Numbered from the stretch's first letter, positions 43,392 through 54,005 are shown. The stretch is 64,000 nt of DNA from Synechocystis sp. PCC 7338 (GCF_018282115.1 NZ_CP054306.1:620001-684000); one strand, 5' to 3'. Numbers and translations are program-made. The notes: generated from the letters alone by a model not told the origin.

Positions 43392-43571
43392 AAAAAATTT
43401 GGCCTCGACTTTGGGTAGGACATTTTACCCTAATCTTGGCGATCGCCTGGAATCGATTTTTCTCTGGGTTTGGCATCGATCAATACAGTTCTGCCTTGAT
43501 CCCCAACGATTAAAGTCGATCAATAGCGCCAAGTAAGAATTAATGTTCGTTTTAGGGAGGATTCAACAGGG

Positions 43572-45182
43572 TTAACGCAACTGGGCCACCACTTGATTTT
43601 CCAGCAATAATTTCTGCTGTAACAGATCTTCCACAGTAAGCCGTAGATAACGCTGGTCGTCCACCCAAAATTTGACCTTAATGCGATCGCCACCGGGGAC
43701 GCCAGGGGGAGACAGTTGGGCAATTTGCCTGGCCCCATGGCGGTCGTTGAGGGGTTGAACTGTGAACTCTTGGTCTTCCAAAACCCTAGTGATTAACTGA
43801 TTGCCGTCAAAGTACACCTCCGTGGCCCCAATGCTAGACCCCAACTCTCCCACAATTAGTTCAATGCTGGGCTGATTATCCAAGGAAGCTCCCAGGGTTA
43901 ATTCGATGGGGTCGGCCATGGGATAAGCTTGCCCATTTTTGATAATGGGATGCCAATTATGGCTATTTTTACGGCGATTCCAATACCGCACTCCATAGCT
44001 ATGGTAGAGATAATCCTGTACCTCCCGGCCCTGGTAAATTTGCAACGCTCCCAAGGCGATCGCCCCAAAGGGTTGTTGATTACGAATTTTATTGGCGGGA
44101 AATTGGGCCTTAATCCAATCTTGCACCATGGGCAATTGACTGGTACCCCCCACCACCAACACTGCATCCAGGTCAGCGGGAGTCAAACCCCGTCGTTGGG
44201 CCGTTTGCTGCACCTGTTCCCACAGGGCCGTTAGCCGGTCGAAAAATTGCCTTTGCTGGAGGATTTCTGTTAAGTCCGACCGCCGCAGTTGAAACTCATA
44301 GGATTCTAGGGCTTGGTCATCAAAGTAAACTTCTGTGGCTTCTTCTGCTTGGGCCAGGGCAATTTTGAGCCGTTCCGCTAAACGTTTAATCCAGGGGGAA
44401 ACCTGTAAACCTTGGGCCTGGGTGAAATATTCACTAATCCAATAGTCAATGTCACTACCGCCTAAATTGGCCCCTGCCTTGGCCAACACCTTAGCGAGGA
44501 CAGATTTTTCCGCTGTTTTTCCACCGCCAAGCACATCTCCCCATTTGAGTAGAAATCCTGCCCGGCTTTTTGCGGTCTTTTCCCCCAACTGCACCCAGGA
44601 AAAGTCCACTGTACCCCCACCAAAATCCAGTACCAAGATTTGGTTAGCATCCCCCACTCCGTAGCCCAAGGCGGCGGCCGTGGGTTCATCCAACAGGCGC
44701 ACTTCCTCCACTCCCCAACTACGACAGGTGTGGCTCAGCCAATGGCGATAGGATTCAAAGCTGTCCACCGGCACCGTCAAGGCTAAACAATCGGGCCCTT
44801 TGCCTTCTTGCTCCGTTAAGGTTCGGATTAATTTATTTAAATACCACTGCCCCAATGTTTCCAAGGACAACGTACAGCCATCCAATTGGGGTAAAAATCC
44901 CTGCACCGTCGCCCCAATGCCTCGCTTAAAGTTGCGAAAAAATCTGGCATCACTGGGAATATCCCTGCCTTGATCCATCACTTCCCTGGCGATCGCCACC
45001 TGGCCAAGGGCCGCATTTTCCACATAGAGCAAACTGGGGACCAAGGGGCCACTATCCCCCAAGGGACGGCTTAGGGAGGGCAAGTCAATTAGCTCTCCTT
45101 GACGGGTCACTTCATTCCAGCGGGCAATGACGGTATTGGTTGTACCAAAATCAATGGCGTAGGACACGGCAAAACCAGACAT
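43572..45182 (-). CDS. Non-canonical Hsp70/DnaK-like protein
   Basis: 536 residues, shorter than DnaK (about 610-640). The ATPase domain is intact: phosphate-1 loop AIDFGTTNTVIARW near 10-23, LVLDFGGGTVDFSWV near 190-204, and the adenosine motif LVVGGTSQLPMV near 340-351. After the ATPase domain comes a reduced, beta-type segment ending at about 536, without the canonical helical lid or EEVD tail. Such Hsp70 relatives are common in cyanobacteria and may act on specific clients. It is divergent from thrS across a shared 155-bp upstream region. Confidence 0.88.
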   Translation of the reverse strand: MSGFAVSYAIDFGTTNTVIARWNEVTRQGELIDLPSLSRPLGDSGPLVPSLLYVENAALGQVAIAREVMDQGRDIPSDARFFRNFKRGIGATVQGFLPQLDGCTLSLETLGQWYLNKLIRTLTEQEGKGPDCLALTVPVDSFESYRHWLSHTCRSWGVEEVRLLDEPTAAALGYGVGDANQILVLDFGGGTVDFSWVQLGEKTAKSRAGFLLKWGDVLGGGKTAEKSVLAKVLAKAGANLGGSDIDYWISEYFTQAQGLQVSPWIKRLAERLKIALAQAEEATEVYFDDQALESYEFQLRRSDLTEILQQRQFFDRLTALWEQVQQTAQRRGLTPADLDAVLVVGGTSQLPMVQDWIKAQFPANKIRNQQPFGAIALGALQIYQGREVQDYLYHSYGVRYWNRRKNSHNWHPIIKNGQAYPMADPIELTLGASLDNQPSIELIVGELGSSIGATEVYFDGNQLITRVLEDQEFTVQPLNDRHGARQIAQLSPPGVPGGDRIKVKFWVDDQRYLRLTVEDLLQQKLLLENQVVAQLR

Positions 45183-45337
45183 GAAGGAAAACGCCTTGGA
45201 TTATAACCTGTTCCCATGGGCTACAGATTCGTCCCGATCCAGCCACAATGCCCAGAGCGATGGGGGACGGGAGCAGATCAAGTATCATGGGAGGGGGCTA
45301 AATTCCTTCGTTTGAACATTTTTTGCAAGCATTATCC

Positions 45338-47149
45338 ATGGCCAAACCCCCCGTTTCCCCTGATACCATCGCCTTACCCCGCACCAGTGAGTCGGAAAAT
45401 CTCAAAAAAATCCGCCACACCACTTCCCACATCATGGCCATGGCGGTACAGAAACTCTTTCCTAAAGCCCAGGTAACCATTGGCCCCTGGACAGAGACAG
45501 GCTTTTACTACGATTTCGATGTGGAAGAGCCGTTTACAGAGGCGGATTTGAAGGCGATCAAAAAAGAGATGGTGAAGATAATTAATAAAAAATTGCCGGT
45601 GATTCGGGAAGAACTCAGTCGAGAAGAGGCCAAACAAAAGATTGAGGCAATCCAAGAACCGTACAAACTGGAAATCCTCGCCGGCATCCATGAACCCATC
45701 ACCCTTTACCATCTGGGGGATCAATGGTGGGACCTCTGTGCCGGGCCCCATTTAGAAAATACTGCCGACATTAACCCCAAGGCGATCGCCCTCGAAAGTG
45801 TGGCGGGAGCTTACTGGCGGGGAGATGCCAACAATGCCCAACTGCAAAGAATTTATGGAACTGCTTGGGAAACCCCAGAACAACTGGCAGAATATCAACG
45901 GCGCAAGGAAGAAGCCCTCAAAAGGGACCACCGCAAACTCGGTAAGGAATTAGGACTATTTATCTTTTCTGACCCCGTAGGCCCCGGTTTACCCCTCTGG
46001 ACTCCCAAAGGCACAATTATTCGCACCGTTTTGGAGGATTTTCTTAAACAGGAGCAAATTAAGCGGGGCTATTTGCCCGTGGTTACCCCCCACATTGCCC
46101 GGGTGGACTTGTTCAAACAATCGGGGCACTGGCAAAAATACCACGAAGACATGTTCCCCATGATGGCGGAATCAGCGGAGGAAGCGGCCCAGGAAATAGG
46201 CTTTGTGCTCAAACCGATGAACTGCCCTTTCCATATCCAAATTTATAAAAGTGAACTGCGCTCCTATCGGGATTTGCCCCAACGGTTAGCGGAATTTGGC
46301 ACCGTCTATCGCTACGAGCAATCGGGGGAACTGGGAGGCTTAACCAGGGTGCGAGGTTTTACGGTGGACGATTCCCATTTATTCGTTACTCCGGATCAGT
46401 TGGATGCGGAATTTTTGAGCGTGGTGGATTTGATTCTGACTGTGTTCAAAAGTTTACAACTGAAGAATTTTAAAGCCCGTCTCTCCTTCCGAGATCCGGA
46501 ATCTGATAAATACATTGGCTCCGATGAAGCCTGGGAAAAGGCCCAGGGAGCGATCCGCCGGGCAGTGCAGGAATTGGAGATGGATTATTTTGAAGCCCCA
46601 GGGGAAGCGGCTTTCTACGGTCCTAAACTGGATTTCATTTTCCAAGATGCCCTGGAACGGGAATGGCAGTTGGGAACGGTGCAGGTGGATTACAACTTGC
46701 CGGAGCGGTTTGATTTGGAATATATTGCCGCCGATGGTTCCCGCCAACGACCTGTGATGATTCACCGGGCCCCCTTTGGTTCCCTGGAACGATTAATTGG
46801 CATTTTAATTGAAGAGTATGCAGGGGATTTTCCCCTCTGGTTAGCCCCCATTCAAGTGCGTTTGCTGGCGGTGAGTGATGAGTTTCTTCCCTTTGCCCAG
46901 TCAGTGGTTAAACAAATGCAATTTTTGGGTTTACGGGCCGAAGTGGATACCAGTGGCGATCGCCTAGGAAAAATGATTCGCAATGCAGAAAAGCAAAAAA
47001 TCCCTGTTATGGCGGTAATTGGAGCCAAGGAAGTGGAAGCCAATGCCCTCAATATTCGCACCAGGGCTTCGGGGGAATTGGGAGAAATTCCTGTAACGGA
47101 AGTGTTAGAAAAATTACAAGCAACGGTGACCAACCACGATACTTGGTAG
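45338..47149 (+). CDS. thrS: Threonyl-tRNA synthetase
   Basis: It charges tRNA-Thr. 603 residues from the ATG at 45338; a TTG 15 bases upstream is possible. The first domain is the editing domain (HTTSHIMAMAVQKLFP, near 25-40), and no TGS domain precedes it. The class II catalytic core follows: motif 2-like EFGTVYRYEQSGEL, zinc-binding MNCPFHI (Cys), then motif 3 HRAPFGSLERLI. The C-terminal anticodon domain ends near 600. The length is about 40 residues short of Escherichia coli ThrRS because of the missing TGS. Confidence 0.96.
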   Translation: MAKPPVSPDTIALPRTSESENLKKIRHTTSHIMAMAVQKLFPKAQVTIGPWTETGFYYDFDVEEPFTEADLKAIKKEMVKIINKKLPVIREELSREEAKQKIEAIQEPYKLEILAGIHEPITLYHLGDQWWDLCAGPHLENTADINPKAIALESVAGAYWRGDANNAQLQRIYGTAWETPEQLAEYQRRKEEALKRDHRKLGKELGLFIFSDPVGPGLPLWTPKGTIIRTVLEDFLKQEQIKRGYLPVVTPHIARVDLFKQSGHWQKYHEDMFPMMAESAEEAAQEIGFVLKPMNCPFHIQIYKSELRSYRDLPQRLAEFGTVYRYEQSGELGGLTRVRGFTVDDSHLFVTPDQLDAEFLSVVDLILTVFKSLQLKNFKARLSFRDPESDKYIGSDEAWEKAQGAIRRAVQELEMDYFEAPGEAAFYGPKLDFIFQDALEREWQLGTVQVDYNLPERFDLEYIAADGSRQRPVMIHRAPFGSLERLIGILIEEYAGDFPLWLAPIQVRLLAVSDEFLPFAQSVVKQMQFLGLRAEVDTSGDRLGKMIRNAEKQKIPVMAVIGAKEVEANALNIRTRASGELGEIPVTEVLEKLQATVTNHDTW

Positions 47150-47161
47150 GGTCAAATATCC

Positions 47162-47782
47162 TCAAAGCACCTTCTGAACGAAGTTAGCCAAAATTTTTAG
47201 CCCCAGGTTAGAGGACTTTTCCGGGTGGAATTGCACTGCCATCACATTATCTTTGGCGATCGCCGCCGCGATGGTTTGGCTGCCATGGGTAGTGCTAGCG
47301 GCAACTACCTGGGGATCAAGGGGAGCCATGTAGTAGGAGTGGACAAAATACACCTGGGGTTCCGGGGGCAGAGCTTGCCAAAGGCATAAATCCGGTTGGT
47401 TAAACTCCAAGCCATTCCAGCCCATGTGGGGAATGGTCAATCCCGGCTCGGAATGGAAATGTTTGACTTGCCCAGGGAAAATGCCCAGCCCCTTTTCCTG
47501 GCCCTCTTCGGAACTGTCAAATAGCAGTTGAGAACCTAAGCAAATGCCCAAAAAAGGAGTCCCCTTGGCGATCACCTTTTTGAGTACCTCTTCTAAGCCC
47601 CTGGCTCGCAAATGTTGCACCGCCGGATCAAAGGAACCTACCCCCGGCAGGACAATGGCCGTGGCACCATCAATAACCTGGGCATGGTCCGTAACGAGGG
47701 GATTACCCCCCACTTTCTCCAGACCCTTACAGACGGAGTGGAGATTGCCCATATCATAGTCAACGACGGCGATGTAACCCAT
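47162..47782 (-). CDS. hisH: Imidazole glycerol phosphate synthase, glutaminase subunit
   Basis: 206 residues. The glutamine amidotransferase nucleophile Cys is in FLGICLGSQLLF (near 79), and the His of the triad in AVQFHPEKSSN (near 185). It feeds ammonia to HisF in histidine synthesis. It is convergent with thrS, 12 bases between stops. hisF is not adjacent. Confidence 0.95.
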   Translation of the reverse strand: MGYIAVVDYDMGNLHSVCKGLEKVGGNPLVTDHAQVIDGATAIVLPGVGSFDPAVQHLRARGLEEVLKKVIAKGTPFLGICLGSQLLFDSSEEGQEKGLGIFPGQVKHFHSEPGLTIPHMGWNGLEFNQPDLCLWQALPPEPQVYFVHSYYMAPLDPQVVAASTTHGSQTIAAAIAKDNVMAVQFHPEKSSNLGLKILANFVQKVL

Positions 47783-48029
47783 GGGAAATAAAGACGCAAA
47801 GTAGGACAGAGTTAAACCCTTTAATGGTGAGGCTCAACCCCCGTGTAGCCATTGTACGCAAAGTTGACCGCCTCCCAGGGAAGTCCAGCAATTAATCCAG
47901 GCAGGGAGATCCCAGAAAAAATCTTGGTGAAACCAGGGATCAAGTTCGCCATTGGGCAATTTTGATATTAAAATTCAGCCAACACACCAATTTCACCAAT
48001 CTATTGGCATTATTTGAGACTTGAGAACC

Positions 48030-49085
48030 ATGGGGAATGAAAAAGCTAGAGTCGGTATCATTGGCGCATCGGGCTATGGCGGCATTCAGTTAGTACGTTT
48101 GTTGTTAGAACATCCCCAGGTGGAATTGACCTACCTAGCGGGGCACAGCAGTGCAGGGAAACCCTACAGTGACCTTTATCCCCATTTAACCCACCGGGTA
48201 AATCTCACCATCGAACCCATTGACCTAGAGGCGATCGCCGACCGCTGTGATGCGGTATTCCTTGGTTTGCCCAACGGCTTGGCCTGTGACATGGCCCCGG
48301 TATTATTGGCCAAAGGTTGTAAAGTTTTAGACCTGTCGGCGGACTATCGCTTTCGCAACCTCAACACCTACACGGAATGGTACAAAAAAGAGCGCCAAGA
48401 CCAAGCTACCAATAACCAGGCCGTTTACGGCTTGCCGGAATTGTATCGGGATGCCATTAAGGATGCCCAACTAATTGGTTGCCCCGGCTGTTACCCCACC
48501 GCCAGTTTGCTAGCCCTTTCCCCGTTGCTCAAACAGGGTTTCATTGCGCCTGAAACCGCCATCATTGACGCCAAATCCGGTACTTCCGGGGGAGGCAGAG
48601 AAGCAAAAGTTAATATGCTTCTAGCGGAAGCCGAAGGATCTTTGGGGGCCTATGGCGTTGCCAAACACCGCCACACCCCTGAAATTGAGCAGATTGCCAG
48701 TGATTTAGCCGGTACGGAATTGCAAGTCCAGTTCACCCCCCACTTGATCCCCATGGTGCGGGGTATCTTAGCTACCGTTTATGCCACCCTGCGGGATCCG
48801 GGGTTAGTGCGAGATGATCTGATCACCATTTACAGTGCTTTTTACCGGGCTTCCCCCTTTGTGAAAATTTTGCCCCACGGGGTTTACCCCCAAACAAAAT
48901 GGGCCTGGGGCACTAACCTTTGCTACATCGGCATTGAAGTGGATCCCCGCACTGGGCGGGTCATTGTCCTTTCCGCCATTGATAATTTGGTCAAAGGGCA
49001 GGCAGGGCAGGCTGTGCAATGCCTAAACCTGATGATGGGTTGGGAAGAATCCTTGGGCTTACCCCAACTCGCTTTTTATCCCTAG
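48030..49085 (+). CDS. argC: N-acetyl-gamma-glutamyl-phosphate reductase
   Basis: 351 residues from the ATG at 48030 (a TTG at 48021 is also in frame). NAD-binding [17 protein letters not shown] is near 9-25, and the catalytic Cys in [10 protein letters not shown] near 153-162. Third step of arginine synthesis. It is divergent from hisH across 247 bases. A hairpin terminator follows at 49139. Confidence 0.96.
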   Translation: MGNEKARVGIIGASGYGGIQLVRLLLEHPQVELTYLAGHSSAGKPYSDLYPHLTHRVNLTIEPIDLEAIADRCDAVFLGLPNGLACDMAPVLLAKGCKVLDLSADYRFRNLNTYTEWYKKERQDQATNNQAVYGLPELYRDAIKDAQLIGCPGCYPTASLLALSPLLKQGFIAPETAIIDAKSGTSGGGREAKVNMLLAEAEGSLGAYGVAKHRHTPEIEQIASDLAGTELQVQFTPHLIPMVRGILATVYATLRDPGLVRDDLITIYSAFYRASPFVKILPHGVYPQTKWAWGTNLCYIGIEVDPRTGRVIVLSAIDNLVKGQAGQAVQCLNLMMGWEESLGLPQLAFYP

Positions 49086-49138
49086 CCATGGGTCGGTCAA
49101 TTTCCCCCCCCTGGGAGTCAATCATTGGTCACAGCAAA

Positions 49139-49176
49139 ACTCCCCCAGGATTCTCATTCTGGAGGAGTTGATTTTT
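49139..49176 (+). terminator. Intrinsic terminator of argC
   Basis: ACTCCCCCAG (49139-49148) pairs with CTGGAGGAGT (49159-49168) with one mismatch and a 10-base loop, then TGATTTTT. Lies 54 bases after the argC stop and before the convergent crhR end. Confidence 0.7.
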
Positions 49177-49229
49177 AGCAAGTCATTGATCCGGATTCGT
49201 TTTTTTCAACCAGCCGATCTGACTATTGT

Positions 49230-50705
49230 TTACTGTTGGCGATCGCTGTAGGCAGGGCGACGGCCACCACTGGAGCGACGGGGTTTACCCGGTTTACCTT
49301 GGTAGCCCCCACCTTTATTTTGACCACCGCCACCACCACGGTTACGACGCAGGACAGGTTTGTTGAAGTCGACTTCAGGCACTTCCCAATCGGTTTTCAT
49401 CCAATGGGGACAACTCTGGTCATAGATCATCTGCAGGGCCGCAGCGGCGATCGCCTGGGCATCATACTCATCACTCAATTCTCGTACTAGGGGGAGGAAT
49501 GAGGCCATCCGTTCACCGGCTAGGGCTTCTTTGAGTTGTTCTTGGAGTTTTTCGATTCGTTTGGCTTCCACCTGGGAGCGGTTGGGGATCGTACAAACTT
49601 CGATCTGTTGTTTGAGACGATTTTCGATGGAGCGCAGTAAACGACGGTCAATGGGTTCCACCAGGGCGATCGCCTTGCCGGTTTTACCAGCCCGACCGGT
49701 GCGGCCAATGCGGTGAATATAGGTTTCAGCGTTATCGGGTAAATCAAAATTGACCACATGGCTGAGATTATTCACATCCAAACCCCGGGCGGCGATGTCC
49801 GTGGCCACCACCAGCTTAATTTTGCCATCCCGAAAACGATGCACCAAGCGCTCCCGTTGGGACTGGCTCAGGTTGCCATGGTACTCATCCACGCTATGGC
49901 CCGCTTCTTGCAAACGACTGGTAAGGTCAGCGGCGGTTTGTTTGGTGCGTACAAAGATGATGGCGGATTCGGGATCTTCCATTTCCAAAATCGGTTGCAA
50001 CGCTTTGGCCTTAGACCAACCCCGGGGCACGTGGTAAAGCTGTTGCTCAATGCGGGTGGGGGTGGATTGGGTCTGTTTGACGGTCACTAGGGCGGGATCG
50101 TTCAAAAATTGGTTGACCAATTCTTTAATTTCCCGGGGCATGGTGGCAGAGAAACAAGCGGTTTGCCTGGTGGGGGGAGTTTTACGCAGGATAGTTTTCA
50201 CATCGTCAATGAAGCCCATGCTCAGCATTTCGTCCGCTTCATCTAGCACTACCCATTGGATGGTTTCCAATTTCAGTTTTTTGCGCTCAATTAAATCAAT
50301 AACGCGCCCTGGGGTACCTACCACAATCTGTACACCGCGTTCTAGGCTGCGAATTTGCCGCTCGATGGATTGGCCACCATACACATTCAAAATAAACAGA
50401 CGGCGTTCGTGGGAAAAGTCCTTCATTGCTTCCGCCACCTGTTGGGCCAACTCCCGGGTGGGGGTCAAAATCAAGGCTTGCAAATCTCCCTCAGGATCAA
50501 TGCGATCCATCAAAGGCAGTGCAAAGGCGGCGGTTTTACCAGTACCCGTTTGGGACTGGGCCAACATATCCCGGCCGCTGAGCAGGAGGGGAATGGCTTC
50601 GGTTTGAATTGGGGTGGGAGACTCAAAGCCAATGTCGGCCAAGAGTTGACAACGTTTTTCAGAAAGACCAAGGTCGGCGAAAGTACTAGTCAAGGTATTA
50701 GTCAT
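49230..50705 (-). CDS. crhR: DEAD-box RNA helicase CrhR
   Basis: 491 residues. Q motif FESPTPIQTEAIPLLLSG, Walker A AQSQTGTGKTA near 54-64, DEAD box VVLDEADEML near 155-164, SAT motif, and HRIGRTGRAGKTG near 331-343 are all present. The C-terminus is RGG-like and Gly/Arg/Lys-rich (GGGGGQNKGGGYQGK), used for RNA contact. In Synechocystis CrhR unwinds and anneals RNA and is induced by cold and a reduced electron transport chain. It follows rimO on the same strand by 131 bases; the two are known to be co-transcribed. Confidence 0.95.
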   Translation of the reverse strand: MTNTLTSTFADLGLSEKRCQLLADIGFESPTPIQTEAIPLLLSGRDMLAQSQTGTGKTAAFALPLMDRIDPEGDLQALILTPTRELAQQVAEAMKDFSHERRLFILNVYGGQSIERQIRSLERGVQIVVGTPGRVIDLIERKKLKLETIQWVVLDEADEMLSMGFIDDVKTILRKTPPTRQTACFSATMPREIKELVNQFLNDPALVTVKQTQSTPTRIEQQLYHVPRGWSKAKALQPILEMEDPESAIIFVRTKQTAADLTSRLQEAGHSVDEYHGNLSQSQRERLVHRFRDGKIKLVVATDIAARGLDVNNLSHVVNFDLPDNAETYIHRIGRTGRAGKTGKAIALVEPIDRRLLRSIENRLKQQIEVCTIPNRSQVEAKRIEKLQEQLKEALAGERMASFLPLVRELSDEYDAQAIAAAALQMIYDQSCPHWMKTDWEVPEVDFNKPVLRRNRGGGGGQNKGGGYQGKPGKPRRSSGGRRPAYSDRQQ

Positions 50706-50836
50706 GGAAAAATTAAATAATTTCAGGTAACAAAAGACGGTTTAGTGGGCAAATAATTAAGAGTTAAAAATTTTGCGGGAATGGCTGGGAACCAACCGTC
50801 AATAACACAGCCAGTCCATCCCCTTAGTTCAATTAG

Positions 50837-52168
50837 CTAAAAAACCCTAGCCTCCTCGGCGGTCATACCGTACAGGTCATAATCGTCGGTGGCAGTGACT
50901 ACGACCGGGACGATTTCATTCAAATTGGCATTGCCCTTGACGTAAACCAATCCGTCCACCTCTGGAGCAAAGCGGGTGGCCCGGCCGATGAATTCCCCGG
51001 TGCTGGGATTTTCCTGTTCAATCAGTACGTCTAGGGTCTGCCCTAAACAGGCGGCATTTTTCTGGGCTGAAATGGGTTGCTGTAGGGCCATCAACCGATC
51101 CCGGCGATCGCCCATTACCTCTTCCGGCACAGCGTTGGGCAGGTCAAAGGCGGCGGTGCCTTCCTCTGGGGAAAAGGTAAAGACCCCCACATGGTCAAAT
51201 TGATGGCGCTGGACAAAGTCTAACAAGTGCTGAAAATGTGCCTCCGTTTCCCCGGGAAAACCCACAATGAAGGTGGTACGTAACACTGCGTCGGGAAGGG
51301 CGGTTTTTAGCCTGGCAATAATGTCGTCATTGACCTGACCTTGCCAGGGACGATTCATCGCTTTGAGAATGTCGGGGTGGGAATGTTGCAGGGGTAAATC
51401 CAGATAGGGCAGGACATTGGGCGTAGTGGCGATCGCTTCAATCACTTTGGGGGTCAAACCGGTGGGATAGGCGTAGTGGATGCGAATCCAGGGAATATCC
51501 ACTTTACCAAGGGCCTGTAGTAGTTCCGCTAGTTTTGGCTCCCCATACAAATCCAACCCATAATTGGTGGTGATCTGGGAGATGAGAATCAATTCCTTTA
51601 CTCCTTGGCTGGCCAATTGTTGAGCTTCGGCCGCAATGGATTCGATGGGACGGGAGCGTTGCTTACCCCGCAGTTGGGGAATGATGCAAAAGGCACAGCG
51701 ATAATCACAACCTTCCGCTACCCGCAGATAGGCGATCGCCTCGTTGGTGGTGCGATAACGGGGTAAATGTTCGTCGGCAATGAAACTAGGATTAGCAGAA
51801 ATCGCTTTGACCCGTTGGCCCTGCTCCGTTTGCCGGATAATATCGACGATGTTTTGGTAATCCCCCGTGCCCACCACGGCCACCGCTTCAGGAATTTCCT
51901 CTAACAGTTGCTCTTGGAAATGTTGGGCCAGGCAACCGGAAATAACAATTTTCTTGTTGGCCTCAGCCAATTCCACCAAGGTTCGCACCGATTCCTGGCG
52001 GGCATCTTGGATAAAGCTGCAGGTATTAACAATGACGTAGTCGGCCAATTCTTCGTTGGCATCCACCTGGTAGCCGGCTTCCACCAGCAGTCCCAGCATA
52101 TGTTCCGAATCGATCCGGTTTTTTTCGCAACCCAAGTGGTTAATGGCGATCGTTGGCGTTTGGCCCAT
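50837..52168 (-). CDS. rimO: Ribosomal protein S12 methylthiotransferase
   Basis: 443 residues. An N-terminal UPF0004 iron-sulfur domain ([19 protein letters not shown], first Cys near 14) is followed by a radical SAM core with [15 protein letters not shown] near 155-169 (CxxxCxxC). The C-terminal TRAM domain ends the protein. It adds a methylthio group to an Asp of S12. First gene of a unit with crhR. Confidence 0.95.
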   Translation of the reverse strand: MGQTPTIAINHLGCEKNRIDSEHMLGLLVEAGYQVDANEELADYVIVNTCSFIQDARQESVRTLVELAEANKKIVISGCLAQHFQEQLLEEIPEAVAVVGTGDYQNIVDIIRQTEQGQRVKAISANPSFIADEHLPRYRTTNEAIAYLRVAEGCDYRCAFCIIPQLRGKQRSRPIESIAAEAQQLASQGVKELILISQITTNYGLDLYGEPKLAELLQALGKVDIPWIRIHYAYPTGLTPKVIEAIATTPNVLPYLDLPLQHSHPDILKAMNRPWQGQVNDDIIARLKTALPDAVLRTTFIVGFPGETEAHFQHLLDFVQRHQFDHVGVFTFSPEEGTAAFDLPNAVPEEVMGDRRDRLMALQQPISAQKNAACLGQTLDVLIEQENPSTGEFIGRATRFAPEVDGLVYVKGNANLNEIVPVVVTATDDYDLYGMTAEEARVF

Positions 52169-52438
52169 AAATTATTTACTAGATATTGACTGAGTTTAAG
52201 TCCAAGAAATGTAGGGTAGGGACTAAACCAGGCAATGATCAGCAAATTCTGTAAACACAGCCTGCGGATGGGGAACGGTGGTCAGACCCTTTTTATTTGT
52301 AAAGACATTGTAACAGATTTACACCAGAAAACCCGAAGTGGTTTGGTGTAATGTTATACATTTGCTGACATTAGCACCAAAACTAGGGCGATCGCCATGG
52401 ACCTAAGGTGTCAGATACCAGGAAATTGTGCCCTAGGA

Positions 52439-53194
52439 TCAACCAAAACGATAGCCGAAACCCCGCACTGTAACTAAGTATTCTGGTTGACTGGGGTCCT
52501 GTTCCAGCTTTTCCCGCAGCCAACGGATATGGACATCAACCGTTTTGCTATCTCCCATAAAATCAATGCCCCAAATGTGTTCGATTAACTGTTCCCTAGA
52601 CCAGACTCGGCGGGGATAGCTCATGAACAATTCCAACAGACGAAATTCCTTCGGGGCCAGATTGACTTCTTCCCCCCGCATTAACACCCGGCATTCCTGG
52701 GGATAAAGCACCAAATCCCGAAATTTGCGGAATGGGGCAATGTTGTTACCGGCCAAGCCTTGGCGACGGATCATGGCACGGCAACGGGCTACTAATTCTT
52801 TCATGCTAAAGGGCTTAGTGATGTAGTCATCGGCCCCTACTTCCAAGCCGGTTACTTTTTCCATTTCACTGCCTTTGGCACTGACAATTAAAATCGGAGT
52901 GTTATCGCCACCAAAGCGCAAACTACGACATACGTCTAAACCGTTTACCTGGGGAAGCATGATATCCAAAATGATCAGGTCAACGGCGGCCTGTCCGGGG
53001 TCTTCGCTAAATTCTTGCAACAGGGCTAAAGCGTCGCGTCCGTCGTCCACCGCATGGACTTCATAACCTTCTTCCTGCAGTGATAGAACAATCGTTTCAC
53101 GGATGGAAACCTCATCTTCAACAACCAAAATACGGTGGCTGGGGGGAATTTCTTGGTGTTGGAGACTATGGGGGGGGGCTTCTAGCGTTGCCAT
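52439..53194 (-). CDS. sphR: OmpR-family response regulator SphR
   Basis: 251 residues from the ATG at 53194; the longer frame from a TTG is unlikely. The receiver has acidic residues at 26-27 (VVEDEVS), phospho-acceptor Asp77 (IILDIML) and Lys in ITKPFSM. A winged-helix DNA-binding domain follows (VWSREQLIEHIWG and VDVHIRWLREKLE). It matches the phosphate-starvation regulator SphR (Slr0081) of Synechocystis, whose kinase SphS is elsewhere. It binds Pho-box repeats in phosphate genes. The preceding 215 bases may hold its own control region. Confidence 0.88.
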   Translation of the reverse strand: MATLEAPPHSLQHQEIPPSHRILVVEDEVSIRETIVLSLQEEGYEVHAVDDGRDALALLQEFSEDPGQAAVDLIILDIMLPQVNGLDVCRSLRFGGDNTPILIVSAKGSEMEKVTGLEVGADDYITKPFSMKELVARCRAMIRRQGLAGNNIAPFRKFRDLVLYPQECRVLMRGEEVNLAPKEFRLLELFMSYPRRVWSREQLIEHIWGIDFMGDSKTVDVHIRWLREKLEQDPSQPEYLVTVRGFGYRFG

Positions 53195-53409
53195 TGGGAA
53201 ACCTACTAGACGGTATTTAACCAACATATAACACAGAACATTGATGTTAACAGCAAACTTTTTTGGCAAAACAATGACATGGTGAAGAAAGCCAATCTCG
53301 TCTAGCCCTGGAAATTGTGCGTGAAAAAATTCCCTTGTTTACAACCAAGGGGAAATCGTAAGGTTCGCAAAGCCTAGGTAGAGAATGGGAATTGATTAGC
53401 TGTTGGCCC

Positions 53410-53892
53410 CTAGAATTTGCCGAAGCCCTCGTCTACTAGGCTTGGGTTATTTTGATAGGCGGCCACCGCTAGGCGATCGCACCGTTCATTTTCCTTGTTG
53501 CCAGCGTGGGCTTTGACCCACTCAAATGTAACTCGGTGTTTTTCACACAGCGCTAACATGATTTCCCACAGGTCGGGGTTTTTGGCCTTTTCCTTGGCAT
53601 TTCTTTGCCATCCTTTGGCCTTCCATTTCTTGGCCCAACCCTTGCTCATGGCATCGACCATATAGCGGGAATCGGTGTAGAGCAATACCTGGGATGGTTC
53701 CGGTAAGTGACTCAAAGCGGCGATCGCCCCCATAATTTCCATTCGGTTATTGGTGGTCATTTTATAACCGGCGGATAGTTCCTCCCGACGACCATCATCG
53801 TAGAGAATTACTGCGCCATAGCCACCGGGGCCAGGATTCATGGAACAAGCGCCATCGGTGTAGAGGATTACGGATTTTGGGGTGGAGGCCAT
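53410..53892 (-). CDS. rnhA: Ribonuclease HI
   Basis: 160 residues from the ATG at 53892. Catalytic acidic residues are visible: Asp in YTDGACSMNPGPGG (near 12), Glu in NNRMEIMGAIAAL (near 50), Asp in YTDSRYMVDAM (near 74) and Asp in NERCDRLAV (near 138). It degrades RNA in RNA-DNA hybrids. Upstream of sphR on the same strand. The opposite strand encodes a small membrane protein nearby. Confidence 0.95.
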   Translation of the reverse strand: MASTPKSVILYTDGACSMNPGPGGYGAVILYDDGRREELSAGYKMTTNNRMEIMGAIAALSHLPEPSQVLLYTDSRYMVDAMSKGWAKKWKAKGWQRNAKEKAKNPDLWEIMLALCEKHRVTFEWVKAHAGNKENERCDRLAVAAYQNNPSLVDEGFGKF

Positions 53893-54005
53893 GGACAAAT
53901 TCAGCAAGGTTAGGGTTAATGGAAAAGTCAGCGCCGGTCAAGCTGGGCTCGCAAGCAGGATGGAAAATCAGAGTGAACGAAGATCGTTTTGCCGACACGA
54001 AACTG

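Noticed and set aside
52300-52370. NtcA-like site near rimO (GTA-N7-TAC)
   Set aside because: Spacing is seven, not eight, bases between half sites, so it does not fit the NtcA consensus.
53877-54005. Upstream extension of the small membrane protein
   Set aside because: Starts at a TTG inside the rnhA start region and has no hydrophobic or conserved pattern; the ATG at 54006 gives a better protein.
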